Positions 32,405 to 44,298 of a stretch of DNA of 60,556 bases are shown piece by piece. How positions within the stretch are numbered: position 1 is the first letter of the stretch; every line of letters begins with the position of its first letter. Source of the DNA: Terfezia claveryi (taxonomy: Eukaryota; Ascomycota; Pezizomycetes; Pezizales; Pezizaceae); contig WHUX01000281.1 in the NCBI GenBank assembly GCA_015179025.1, positions 1 to 60,556 of the forward strand, in the 5' to 3' direction. The notes beneath the pieces were generated by a model. That model worked only from the letters and a program-made list of their open reading frames with translations. It searched no databases and was not told where the DNA came from. The position numbers and the translations under genes were made by a program.

Positions 32405-33100
32405 CTTACCTTTGCCCTTACCCTTTAGTGATAGGACTCATAGTGATGGCCGTCGTATTGTTATTGGTTGCTGGGTGATATCAGTTGCTGCCTCCGTGTA
32501 CGTGCGTGCTGGATGGGTGTCAGTATTAGTAGACAGACTCTAAATTCAAATGCAAGAACCTTCCCAAGTGTTTATTTGAGTTTTAGATCCTCCGGCTTTA
32601 ACCCGTAGAGTGCCTAATGGGTCCTGGTTCATATTTGTGGAGCACTGACGAGTATGTAAAAAAAAAAAGTGGAGCCCTGACTATAGATATTGACAGTTAC
32701 CCCCAATTCGAGATAGATGGTCCGGATTGTTTTATTTCTTTTGTGACCTTCCTCTATTCCCTATTATGAGGGAACCAGTACTTATATAATACAATAGAAT
32801 TTTTATAGATCTGTTCTGGGCCGTTACGGAATTAACACCTTTATCAAAGGTTTTCAATGGCACGGCGACTTCTACAATCCCATAACGGTTATACAATACT
32901 ATAGCGACACATAATATCACACGTAGTAAATACCAAATAGAAGTGTATCCAATATTACAGTTATTTCATAGCAAGTTACTCAATTAAACCAACAAAGGGA
33001 TAAAGCCCAAGTAACTAAAACAACATGAGGGGTATAAAAAAGAGCTTCGCTTGCTCAACCCCCCACTCAATCAATCCATAAATTGCTGAACCCTTCCTTT
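32405..33100. other. Intergenic, no gene recognised
   Basis: The segment contains an A tract at 32658-32668 (AAAAAAAAAAAG) that could be a retroposon tail without recognised body, and short frames only. Confidence 0.35.
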
Positions 33101-33109
33101 TGAAGGAAG

Positions 33110-33890
33110 AATCACACAGTGTTTGGATTGTGGTAGAAGATTTCTTGTATTCCCTGAAATTACTAATTGCCCAGAATGGCGACTTCTATATATTGTAGGA
33201 GTTCATGCATTCGCGGCTTCTATATATTTTACGAGTTCATGCATTTGTGGCTTCTACATATTCCTACAAACGTATGAACTCCAAACATATATCATGGTTC
33301 CGAATAATATCAATCTTAGCTGCTATAGCCTGACCTAACTGTATTCCTTCCTCATCCATATTATAAATATACCCAGACTGAATATTATATCGAAGTACTG
33401 TAATATGAAACAGATCAAACCACTCATCTAATATCTTAGGATTGCTAACTAATGCTCGCTCTTGATCTAAAGTCCAGCTGAAAGAGCTTATTAAAGGATG
33501 TCGTTGTAAAAACCGTTCGTGCCACTTTACTCCCGGGTATACTGCAGCTTGCTTGAATTTTTCCGCCGAGCTGAATTCCTAATGCTATTTGCCATATCAT
33601 ATCCAATCGTGTTGCGTATCCCCATGATGCGTATGTAGAGCAATAATCCACAACAGCATCCTCTTCTGCTGCTGTCAAGAGTTGCTGGTCTTCATGTGCT
33701 TGAACTTGGGGCTTGCGACCAGCCATGCGATGTTGGACAGTGGAAGGTGGTATGCCATATGCAATAGCTGCACTCTCTAAGGAAGTATATTGATGTCGCT
33801 CATATGCTGAAACTGCTGCTTGAATCGACTCTTCTCGATATCTGGATACCCTCTCCCGCTTTTCTCTGCATTGTGGATTGTTGTGTTTCT
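33110..33890 (-). pseudogene. Pogo-type transposase relic (N-terminal half)
   Basis: The minus strand reads in order a helix-turn-helix of the psq type (ESAAIAYGIPPSTVQHRMAG, 33785-33725), then EDQQLLTAAEEDAVVDYCS, the CENP-B-like part (KWHERFLQRHP) and the start of the DDE domain (IYNMDEEGIQLG, about 33370-33345). The Asp in NMDE is the first catalytic residue of such enzymes. Frameshifts occur near 33570 and 33480, and the rest of the catalytic domain is missing or degraded. Confidence 0.65.
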
Positions 33891-33899
33891 ACACTACTA

Positions 33900-34565
33900 C
33901 CCCTGAGTCTAAAGCTCTTTACTTTCCATCATCGCGTTGTCGTGTCTTGAGGTCAGAGTGCCTCGCAACCCAATCCGCCTCGCAACCCCATCCATGAAGT
34001 TATAGTACAACATCCTCTCGCACAACATTCTATAGTACAACGCCCTATAGAATAATATCCATAATATACACACACATAGGGTTGCAAATAATGCAGTATT
34101 GCTAACAAAACTGTCAAAATATATGCTATAGTAGCACTTGTGGTATGGCAATATCTGTGCAGCAGCAAGCGAATTAAAAATTTTGTGAAGGCATTGGTCC
34201 AGGCATTGGTGAAGACATTGGTGGCTGCGGCAACATATTCACAATACCTACATACGCACATGTCGGATCCTCATAATTAAGTTCTATTTGTCTCTTTATT
34301 TAATATATAATCACTTGCGCTATCTGCTTTCATACATATGCTTGGAGTGCGCATATAATATATATGAATGTATATGCCATTCCGCAACGGCCCAGAACAG
34401 AACCACATCACGATTCTCACCCAGCCTAGTTTTAACATGGGGAACAAAAGATAAGTAAATGGCAGCAAAAGAACTCAAGTATGTCCTGAAGTAATCCCAT
34501 CAGGTCCAATCTTTTGTGAAATAGAGATGGCAGTTTCTTGCACTTGATGGCTCTATCCTTACATA
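33900..34565. other. Intergenic, no gene recognised
   Basis: The longest frame (34261-33953, minus) is cysteine- and tyrosine-rich without known motif. Short imperfect repeats occur (ATAGTACAACA, GGCATTGGT). Nothing supports a gene. Confidence 0.35.
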
Positions 34566-34580
34566 ATCATCTCCATCCCT

Positions 34581-34638
34581 ATGGTCCCCCTAACGGGACC
34601 GCATAGGAGTAATAAGATTTTTTTTAAAAAAAAGAAAA
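34581..34638 (+). mobile_element. 5'-truncated SINE-like copy S5 with target duplication
   Basis: Only the last 58 bases of the family are present: the GGTCCCCCTAACGGGACC hairpin, AGGAGTAATAAG and an A-rich tail. They are flanked by ATCATCTCCATCCCT (34566-34580) and ATCCTCTCCATCCCT (34639-34653), a 15-bp TSD with one mismatch. Extreme 5' truncation is the mark of target-primed reverse transcription. Confidence 0.75.
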
Positions 34639-34653
34639 ATCCTCTCCATCCCT

Positions 34654-35544
34654 TCTGCCATACCTACTGTAAGCTTACGAGGCTAAGAGGCTTAGGAATC
34701 TTGCAGGTAAACAAAGGCTTTGTTTATTGGTATTGGCAGCACTATCGTAGCTATCGCTATAGGCTTTCGGGCTTATGGTGCAAGCTAGTGTACTAAAGAC
34801 TTAATAAAAGAAAAATATGAGCGCAGACTCTTAGCTGCTTATATAGATCATCCGTATCCATCACATTCCTGTCCGGGAATCCCTGCTAATCCTTGGTTCA
34901 CCATCACTAGTCTTGCCTTCCATGGGACAGCATGAGAGTAAATCCCACGCTGCCGACTCACACACGCCTACCCTCCCCAATCTTGCGCCTGCTGACACTC
35001 CCGTTGGCACAGTCCCAGCCAGCGAACATGGGACTAATCTGCCTCCATCGCGCTCTTTCTCTCTACCTCCAGCAGTGCCTCAGTTGTAGCATTCACTTGG
35101 TCTCTTCTCTCGAACTCGGTACCACTCCTCCCACAATGCCCGCTCCGCCGCCAATGCTTTCTCAACCTCCTCCCTTTTTGCATGCGCTAACCCCAGTAAG
35201 CCCCTCAACCACATCCCTTAAAACTGACATAGCTGCTACTCCAGAAAATTCGTGAGAAAATTGCCCTAGAACTCTATGAATAGAGACCCTTAGGGTGATT
35301 TTATAGTTTGCATTGATAAGTTAAATAAAGTAGCTATTCTTGCTCAGATTCCCCCCAAGACAAGCATAAGGCTGAAAGCCGATATTGGAAGCCTTCTGGT
35401 TCGTTAGTTCTCACAAGAGCTCAGATCGTCAAAGTTGATCTCGGTAACTGTAATTAGCCTATAGGTACGGAGGCGCGGAACATAAGTCTTTTCTTCTTTC
35501 CTATCTGGGAGTTGCATATGCAGGATAATGCACGCATGGATTCT
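34654..35544. other. Intergenic with a possible retroelement gag fragment
   Basis: Around 34930-35460 a plus-strand frame different from the longest ORF gives proline/serine-rich sequence, then VCIDKLNKVAILAQIPPKTS and a few stops. It could be the N-terminal region of a retrotransposon gag. I cannot assign it. Confidence 0.3.
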
Positions 35545-36364
35545 TGGCATATGCATAGGCATTCATATATAAGTATTTATAAATATAGTCTTAGTACTAT
35601 AATCTTCTTATATTATTAGTTGTTTTACCTCACTATCTAACCTTTCAATTTACTAGTATTATTGATATTTTAATTGACCAGATATTAACTCTTTTTTAAC
35701 TATAGAATTCATTATAGATTAACTTTTTCTTTAATCTATAACTTTTTAATTAACTTTTCTTTAATATCTAATTTATTAAGTATATTATCTTCTTTTACTT
35801 TTTAAAATTACTTATATTAACCTTAATTTCCTAAATATTAACTTTCTAGTTTCATACCTCCTAAACTTACTAATTAAGTATTTTATAACTTACTAATTAA
35901 GTATCTCCTAAACTTATTAATTAAATATCTTCTAAACTTACTAATTAAATACTTTTTAAAACTTTAAGAAGCTCTACTATATTTAAAAAACTAAAACTAC
36001 TAAGGAGAAAAAAACTAATAATAAAGATATTACTTATATAAATAGTACTATTAAATAAAAAGTAAAAGCTGAATAGGATAAAAAAATAGTACTTAAAAGT
36101 ACTAAATCTAATTGAAAGCTATAGTAGTAGAGATTTACTATAAATAATAGAATATTTATCTAAACCTTTAAAAGTAGTATTGATTAATATTAATATTTTA
36201 ACTATATTCTTTTATAGAAACTTCTATTTTTTACTGAAACTTTTAAATATACTAGAGTCCTAAATATTATTATTATAGAAAATAAGATTCTATCTTATAT
36301 ATCTTTATATTAGTAGCTATACTTTGATACTACTAGTATATAATAACTTATCTAGCTAGATAAC
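35545..36364. other. AT-rich island, left half
   Basis: Composition changes abruptly to long runs of A and T with very few G or C. At 35866-35960 a unit of about 28-30 bp (CTAAACTTACTAATTAAGTAT and variants) repeats about four times. No ORF survives. It continues beyond the gypsy 2 insertion at 45469. A heavily RIP-mutated old element is the likely origin. Confidence 0.6.
36360..36364. repeat. Left target-site duplication of gypsy 2
   Basis: ATAAC at 36360-36364 is repeated at 45469-45473, directly outside the LTRs. Confidence 0.88.
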
Positions 36365-37535
36365 TGTTACGAACCCTCTCAAATCACGACCATGACCCCG
36401 ACTGAAATCACCAGCAACCCACGCACTTGCTAAAGTATATTATATGACTATGTTCTTAACCCTGCCTCTCCTGGCTAGCCGACATCCGACCGCATCCCGG
36501 AAGTCCTAGTCGCTCACTTATGGATTTGACACTTGAGAGTCGAACCAAAACTGGCACGACTCTCAGATTTAGGAAATACCCTGGAAACCCTTGAACCTTA
36601 TTTTGACCCAAACCTTATTTTGAGAGTCGAACCAAAACTGGTATGACTCTCAGATTTAGGAAATACCCCAGAAACCCTCGAACCTTATTTTGACCCAAAC
36701 TTCAATTTGAGAGTCGAACCAAAACTGGCATGACTCTCAGATTTAGGAAATACCCTGGAAACCCTCGAACCTTATTTTGACCCAAACCTTATTTGAGAGT
36801 CGAACCAAAACTGGCACGACTCTCAGATTGGGAACCACCTACTCTTGCTCAAAACTCTTTCCTTAGCTTATCAGAAATTTCACTTTCGCTTATGTATAAT
36901 TCTTCAGGCCTTCTGTTTGTACCAGCATTATCCGTTATTTGCCAGATGCCTCGTTCTCGACGATCTTACAGGATCAATGTATCCATGAGCTAGCTTGCGC
37001 ATTCATCTTCTGTTAGTCGGTTTGCATGCTTGTTATCCGTTATTGCTAGACGCCTCGTTCTCAATGATCTCACAGGATCCGTGTATCCATGAGCTGGCTT
37101 ACGTATTCTTCTTCCATTATGCTGATGATATAATTTGTCTAGACTATTGTGTTAGCCAAAAGGGTGTTGTTCGAGATGGAGACAGGATCTCTATAAAAGA
37201 AGCCTGTCCTTGCCGTCTGTGTTCTGTTTCTTTCCTCTCCATGCAACAACTTGTCTACCTTCCTGTACCTAGTTGTTATATGAATATATCTGCACCACTG
37301 TTCTTGAGTATAGCTCAGACTACCTCGCCTTCTTGACCTTGACCTCAACACCTTGCTCGACTTTGGTTTCGCCCGAAGTCCCTAGACACCCAATCACATA
37401 CGTAAAGCTCCCTACATATGCGATATCTCAACACTCGCGTCTATCTCCTGCAATCGCAGGTGATACCCTAAACCAGAATAAGTCATTGTTTACCACGTTG
37501 ACGCGGGAATTACCTTCCAACCTCCGTCCATAACA
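36365..37535 (+). repeat. 5' LTR of gypsy chromovirus 2
   Basis: This 1171-bp LTR starts TGTTACGAACC and ends CATAACA. It contains four tandem units of about 85-93 bp (36525-36830). Each unit has GAGAGTCG...CGACTCTC inverted repeats. A second pair of units of about 100 bp follows at 36945-37120 (CTCGTTCTC..GATC..CACAGGATC..GTATC). A TATA box CTATAAAAG near 37190 suggests the transcription start just downstream. Confidence 0.88.
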
Positions 37536-37573
37536 CTTTGTTGCGTCGCATATAGTCTCCGCTACAAATAAAT

Positions 37574-38757
37574 ATGTCCAAAGCACGTATGGAGGCCTCT
37601 GGCTCCGCTCTACCTTCTGAAATTGCTATGTGGCGCACCTTGGTCGCTGCCCTCCGAACTGACAATACTCCTCTTTCTACTCTACCATATATTCCTGCAG
37701 GAACTCCCGCCTCATTTTTCACCGCCATTCATGCAGCCCATAGTGCCGGCATACAGTCAGCACGCGGAGTACCATCAACTTTCGCTCAACCACTTACAGG
37801 CACTTCTACCTCAACTGAGTCACTCTGGATCTATTATAACCGCGGATATCAATATGGCTTAACCTTCTCAAGCCTCCTCCATGACCGCACTTCAGTGCCT
37901 ACCTCCACTCGTGCCCCTAAAGTCCATAACCCTGAGAATTTTGATGGCACTCGATCAAAATTCACTCGATTTCTTACCAAGCTTTCTTTAATGTTCTCCT
38001 CCGATCCCTCACGATATACTAGTGAAGCAGCTAAAATTGCCTATGCTGCTTCCTATCTCTCCGGATCTGCTGCCGATTGGTTTGAGCCCCACCTCAACAA
38101 AACAAGTGGGACCGTTGATTTCCCTACTTATGAAGCCTTTGCTAAGGCATTGAAAAATACCTATGACGATCCCGATGCTCGCGCCACTGCAGAACGCAAA
38201 TTGCTTAATCTCCGCCAAGGAGACCGTAATTGTTCCTCTTACCATGCTGAGTTTACAACTTACGCGACAATTTTAGCCTATGATTATAGGACTAAAATAT
38301 CCTTCTTTACCAACGGAGCTAATACCGGGCTCAAAACAGCCCTTTCCTATCAAGCCTCTCCCCAGAAACTTTCGACGAATTTGTCCAGCTTTGCATTAAG
38401 TTGGACAACTGCACTAAACTCCTCCGCACCCAACATCCTCTTAAAGCCTCTGGCTCCAACCAATCCACCACCCCTACCCGTTCATCAGCCCCTTCCACTT
38501 CAGTTGGAACCGCCGCTGAACCCATGGACCTTTCGACCACATCGAAAAAACGTGGACCCTTAACCCCTGAAATCCGCAAACACCGCAGAGACAATAACCT
38601 GTATATGTATTGTAGAGCATCAGGTCATTGGGCAATAACCTGCTCAGTTTCGGCCAAAAATAAAAAGTTGGCTATAGCCGGTACTACCCCCACTGTCTCC
38701 CCTGATACCACCTCCGACAATCTCTTTGAGTTGTCAAAAAACGAACATACTTTTTGA
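37574..38757 (+). pseudogene. Gypsy 2 gag
   Basis: The ATG at 37574 lies 38 bp after the LTR. The Gag core (FDGTRSKFTRFLTKLSLMF, then YLSGSAADWFEPHL) spans codons 115-260. A frameshift near 38397 moves the frame to 38401-38757. That frame has an MDLS proline-rich linker typical of these elements and a zinc knuckle MYCRASGHWAITC. The first knuckle cysteine is replaced by tyrosine (a G-to-A change), so RNA binding would be damaged. Confidence 0.82.
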
Positions 38758-38948
38758 TCAATGATGGCTGATTAGAGAGTGCCAGGATGCAACTTGGAAC
38801 TATCAATCCTGTCCATGATCCTGTCCATGTGTTTAATTCATTTTCTGTTTTGAAGGAAGTCCACTTAGAAGGTACTAGTTATATATTGCCTTTGGTTTCT
38901 TGTAAGTCCTGTCAATGACTAGCTCGTCGATGGCGTCTTGCGAATACA

Positions 38949-41276
38949 TTGCGAATTTCTAGAATTGCTGTACTTTCTGCTGATTGTCATGATTTGGGGT
39001 CTAAAGACCCACTTGCTTTACCATATATAGTCAATGAAGAGCTTTCTGCCATGTGCATGGTAGACTCGGGAGCTAGCTCCCAGTTTATTGATATTGACTA
39101 TGCCATGAACATGAACTTGCCATTGGACGTGAAAAACAAGCCGGAAGACCTCGTACTTGCCGATCGGAAACCCTCACCCATCGGAAAAATCACATACACT
39201 TGTACCCTGAAACTTTCTATTAACTAACATCAAGAAACCCTCACATTCCATGTTACCAGATTAGCTGGGTGGGACTTGATTGTGGGAAAAACATGGCTTA
39301 GGCGACATAACCCAACGATTGACTGGTCAGTTAATACCATCGCCTTCGCCTCCAGATTTTGCCATGCCCATTGCCTACCGACTCGCCTCCGGTACCGAAA
39401 ACACCCTCGCGACTAACCCACTTCAGATATCAATTATTTCCAAAGTAGCTTTTCGGGTTGCTATCAAAGACCCGGATGCTCGCCTCTGCATTGCAGCAAT
39501 ATATGCCTCCATTGACGAAGATGAGTCTGTCGAACTTGCTGCTAAATTGGTTCCTTCTGAATATTATAATTATCTTGCTCTCTTTTCAGAAAAAGAAGCT
39601 TGAATATTACCCCCACATCGATACGTTGACCATGTAATCCCTTTACAAGAAGGAGCCAAACCTCCTTTTGGCCGCATGTACTCTATGTCTGACTCAGAAC
39701 TCAAGGAAGTACGCAAATGGATTGACAAGAATTTATCCAAGTCCTTTATATAAGCTAGTTCTTCCTCTGCAGCCTCTCCGGTCCTATTTGTCAAAAAAAA
39801 GGATAGTTCCTTATGTCTATGTGTCGACTACCGTGCTCTAAATGATATCACGATTAAGGATAGAAACCCGCTACCTTACATCGAAGAAACCCTGAACCAG
39901 ATTCGAGGATGCAAATACTTTACACGCCTCGATTTATGTGCATGCTTCAACCAAATCTGAATTAAAAAAGGCGATGAGTAGAAAACTACCTTCCACACTC
40001 GGTACGGACTTTTTGAATTTCTAGTTATGCCCTTTGGGTTGACTAATGCCCCTGCTACTGCTCAACAATTGATGAATGATACCCTCCGTAAATACCTCGA
40101 TATCTTTTGTGTATGCTACATCGACAACATTTTGATTTACTCAAGGAATCTAAAAGAACATAAGGAACAGGTGCGAAAGGTCCTCCAAAAACTCAAGGAG
40201 TCTGGGTTATTTATAAAACCAGAAAAATACGAATTCTCGGTCGAGAAAACCTCATTCTTGGGATTTATCATCTCTGAGTATGGCTTGGAAATGGATCCCG
40301 AGAAGGTTAATGCAGTTTTTAATTGGGAGACCCTTCGTTCTATTAAGGATATCCAGTGTTTTCTTGGATTTGCCAATTTTTACCGTAGGTTTATCAATAA
40401 GTATTCTGCTCTTTGCCAACCTTTTTTAACTTGCTTTGAAAAGATATTCCTTTTGTTTGGAATTCTTCATGTAAAGGGTTTTTAAACTTCTCAAGGAAAC
40501 CTTCACCTCCGCACCCATCCTCCGCCATTTTGATCCTGAGCTCGAGACCTTTGTCGAAACGGATGCCTCAGATTATGTCACCTCCGGAATCCTGTCACAA
40601 AAACACCCAGAAGATGGGAAACTTGTTCTGCACCCAGTCGCATTTATTTCGGAAAAAATGTCACCTGCAGAATGCAATTATGGCATTGGAGATAAGGAAT
40701 TGCTAGCAATTATTTTGGCTCTTGAAAAATGGCACATCTATTTACACCAGCTCCCATGACCATTCACTATTCTCACCGACCATCACAACCTACAGAGCTT
40801 TACCTCCAAAGCCTTGCTTTCACGCCGACAAGCTCGTTGGGTGCAGGAAATAGCCCAATACAACTTCAAGATCGTCTTCAGACCCAGCACCCAGAACACC
40901 AAAGCTGATGCACTCACTAGGAGATCTGGAGACCTCTCTGAAGAAGAGGATGGTCGTGCTCACCCAACACAGGCCCTAATACCTGCCAAGAAATTTTCGC
41001 TTTCTACAGCCTCAATCGTTAATAACGAAGACATTCTTGCCACCCTCAAAACTGACAAGCTCGCCCTCAAGATTATGCACGCCCTCAAGAACGATACCAG
41101 AAAACACCCGATAATCCCTTTGGCTGAATGTCAAATCTTGGAGGGACTTATACTCGTTAATGGCCTAGTTTATATTCCTGACTCCTCGGAAATACACCTC
41201 CGCATCCTCCGTACCTACCATGACCACCCAGCTGCGGGACACCCTGGTCAAGCAACCACCTATAAATTGGTATCAC
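38949..41276 (+). pseudogene. Gypsy 2 pol: protease, reverse transcriptase, RNase H, integrase start
   Basis: The protease motif MVDSGASSQFIDI lies near 39059-39095. RT spans 39600-40490, with [20 protein letters not shown] and MPFGLTNAPATAQQLM. The catalytic motif reads YIDN instead of YIDD (about 40117-40128, GAC to AAC). RNase H lies at about 40490-40930 ([26 protein letters not shown]). The integrase N-terminal zinc region begins near 41190 (LRTYHDHPAAGHPG) and is cut by the nested LTR at 41282. Several TGA/TAG codons occur at expected R, Q or W positions. Confidence 0.85.
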
Positions 41277-41281
41277 GAGAC

Positions 41282-43016
41282 TGTTACGGCTGAGATTATG
41301 CAGACCGGGCCGGTGCCACCCGATAGTGGGTGGCCTGAAGTCAACCCCGCTTTCCTATATATTTGCCCATGTCTTGTATCTAGTTCTTGTTCTCTAAGAC
41401 TCAAGCGAAGTTTTGTATCACTGGGTTACTTTACTTTATCGAATGAATCAGTCTATATTCTTCGCTATATGCTCCGTGTAGCCCAGTTAGGCCCGAGACC
41501 AGTGATTATGCCTTCGCAGGCTCCAAATACATCGATATGCCGACAGATATCTCCATATTGCTGGCTCGCCCCTAACATTACTTCGCTTTGACAAAAGGGA
41601 CCAGTGATTCTGGGTCTAATCACCCCTCCCTCGCTACCTACACTGTCGGACGATCCCCGAAGGGCGGAACGGATTATTAGCTAATATGAGCGACGTCGGA
41701 AATAATTATTTCCCCCTCCTATATGCTTATTAGCTTGTTCTAAATGACCTACTAATCCTATATTAAGATCTCCGGATCTGCTAAGTCTTAGATGTCGAGC
41801 GACATGCTCCTAGCCAGGCCTCTAAGGCCCCGAGTGAGCTTACAAGCCACCGAGCGAGCTTACAAGCCACCGAGCGAGCTTACATGCCCCCAAACGAGCT
41901 TATAAGCTCAAAGACCCCCGCCTTGAGCTAGCACTCTGAGTACTAAAGACCCAAACGAGCGCTGCAAGCAAACGAGCACCCCGAGCGTGCAAATGAACAA
42001 GACCCCCCCCTTGCACTGGCAAGTCAGGTTGGATAGTTGGGAAGGCAAAGGCATGCATTGAACCTTTTCCTATGACGTTGGCTTTTTCCCACAGGGTTTT
42101 GCTGCGTACAGGTTTTTAACGGCAATGGCATGTGGGAATACCCCCCCCTATCAAGATTACCTCAGATCTGCGGATCCTTCCAATACCTAGATCTTCAGAT
42201 CTATATATATGATACACCTCATGTTTGAGATATCCCAGATCTACGATCCATATTATTTATGATGCACATCATGTTCAAGATACCCCCGGATTAGTTGATC
42301 CATATCACGGAAAGTGGATCGATGGCAAGTCGCCAGAGAAGTGAAGCCACCCGGTCTGATGTTTAAGCATTGGCATGACGCCACTATGTTTGAGAGAATA
42401 CCCCCGTCCTTCCGAGCCTCCCTACAGGCCAAGGGTCCCCACAGAATGTGCAAGACTGTTTAGGCGCTATTATCATGGACCAAGTGTCCAATATTGTCGT
42501 GGACCAAGTGTCCAATGTTGTCGGGGTTGACCAAATGTACGGAACATGCCCCATTGTCGGACCAAGTGTCCAATATTGTCGTGGACCAAGTGTCCAATGT
42601 TGTCGGGGTTGACCAAACGCATGGAACACGCCCCATTGTCTATGCCGAAAACATGAGTACGTGGATCAGAGGGATGGTGAAGTTGGTCGGTCGGGACGCC
42701 CTCTAGCAGAGGGGGAGTACTGTTACGGCTGAGATTATGCAGACCGGGCCGGCGCCACCCGATGGTGGGTGGCCTGAAGTCAACCCCGCTTTCTTATATA
42801 TTTGCCCACGTCTTGTATCTAGTTCTTGTTCTCTAAGACTCAAGCGAAGTCTTGTATCGCTGGGTTACTTTACTTTATCGAATGAATCAGTCTATATTCT
42901 TCGCTATATGCTCCGTGTAGCCCAGTTAGGCCCGAGACCAGTGATTATACCTTCACAGGCTCCAAATATATCGATATGCCGACAGATATCTCCATATCGC
43001 TGGCTCGCCCCTAACA
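41282..43016 (+). mobile_element. Non-autonomous LTR element nested in gypsy 2 integrase
   Basis: Two 296-bp LTRs (41282-41577 and 42721-43016) start TGTTACGGCTGAG and end CCCTAACA. They flank 1143 bp without coding capacity. The TSD is GAGAC (41277-41281 and 43017-43021). Cutting it out rejoins the integrase frame. The purine tract AGCAGAGGGGGAGTAC precedes the 3' LTR. The 113-224 codon frames running over the LTRs are accidental. It must be mobilised by another element's proteins. Confidence 0.88.
41578..42720 (+). repeat. Internal tandem repeats of the non-autonomous LTR element
   Basis: At 41825-41910 about four units of 20-21 bp (CCGAGCGAGCTTACAAGCCA and variants) occur. At 42477-42640 an approximately 80-bp unit is present twice, itself made of repeated CCAAGTGTCCAAT(A/G)TTGTCG. 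No PBS match to a tRNA was established. Three ATCC-rich motifs near 42180-42300 (GATATCCCAGATCTACGATC-like) also recur. Repeat-rich leaders sometimes serve in packaging, but that is only a possibility here. Confidence 0.7.
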
Positions 43017-44233
43017 GAGACTACTGGTGGCCAAAGATGCGCCAGACCATAGCCCAATACCTTCGAAATTGTGATACCTATGCCCGGATTAAACCAGCTC
43101 GCTATGCCCCCTATGGATTGTTAAAACCACTTCAAGTTCCATTTCGGAAGTGGTCATCTATCTCCTTGGACCTTGTTACTGGCCTTTCCGTCTCAAATGG
43201 ATTCGATGCCTTATTGGTTGTAGTTGACCGATTGTCAAAAATGGCACACTATATACCTACCAACACGGATGCCAATTCCAAGCAGATTGTTAAGCTCTTC
43301 TTTGATAATGTCTTTAGCCTACACGGAATTCCTAATTCGATCGTCTCAGACCGTGGCACTCAATTCGTATTCGAATTCACTCGCTCCTTGATCTCCCTCG
43401 TTGGGATTTAACAGAAGGTTTCAACAGCCTTCCACCCCCAGACTAATGGACAAATGGAACGAATCAATGCCATCGCAGAACAATACTTGCGGACTTACTG
43501 TAATTATCAACAAGACAACTGGTCCGAATTACTCACCATAGCCGAGTTTTCCTACAATAATACCTTATCTTCGACCCTAAGTATCACCCCCTTTCAGGCT
43601 ATGTATGGTGAAAATCCCAAATACCAGATCACCATGAACCCCACCACCAAGCTACCCGTCCCCCAAGTGATCAAAGAATACGTACACTGCCTTGCTGAAC
43701 TGGACACCCATCTTCGATCAGAAATGATCTGGGCACAAGCTACCTACTCTAACCAAGCTAATAAATCTCGGATTCCAGCCCCTAAGTTCGAAATAGGGGA
43801 TCAAGTGTGGTTACTTCGTGGACATGTTAAAACAACTCGCCCATCGACAAAACTTGACTTCAAGAAGTTGGGAAAATTCCGAATAATCCAGAAAGTCTCC
43901 TCTCATGCCTATAAACTCGACCTACCCGCATCTATAAAAATCCATTCTGTTTTTCATGTCTCACTCCTCGAACCTGCCTCCACGGACCCCCTTCCGAGTC
44001 AAATCCAACCTCCCCCACTACCTGTGATCATTGAGGATGAACCCGAAAGGGAAGTGGACGAAATTGTTGACTCTCGTTTCCGCGGTCGCACACTAGAATA
44101 CCTCGCCCGTTGGGTAGGCTATGACGTACTTACCTGGGAACCTGCCGATATGTTTTCGAATGCGCCTAATGTTGTGAAAAAATTCCACACTGCATACCTC
44201 TCGAAACTACGTCCTCGCACTCTACCTAAATGA
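43017..44233 (+). pseudogene. Gypsy 2 integrase core and chromodomain
   Basis: The integrase zinc region ends with LRNCDTYARIK (second Cys replaced by Tyr). The core follows (VVVDRLSKMAHYIPTNTDAN, VSDRGTQFVFEF, FHPQTNGQMERINAIAEQYL) and carries the D-D-E catalytic residues. A TAA near 43411 interrupts between the second Asp and the HPQT motif. The frame 43454-44233 ends with the C-terminal GDQVWLL segment and a chromodomain (REVDEIVDSRFRGRTLEYLA, RWVGYDVLTWEPAD), with the stop at 44231-44233. Confidence 0.85.
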
Positions 44234-44298
44234 GTGGAATTTGAACTTGGTATCCTGCCTTGGATTCGCAGGAGCTCATCCTTTGAAGAAGGAGCTAC

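Noticed and set aside
32078..32428. 116-codon plus-strand ORF as a host gene
   Set aside because: The opposite strand carries a recognisable LINE ORF1-like pattern, so this frame is its shadow.
41220..43411. ORFs of 123 and 224 codons starting in the small LTRs
   Set aside because: The first parts are LTR sequence present twice. Only the part after 43016 is integrase.
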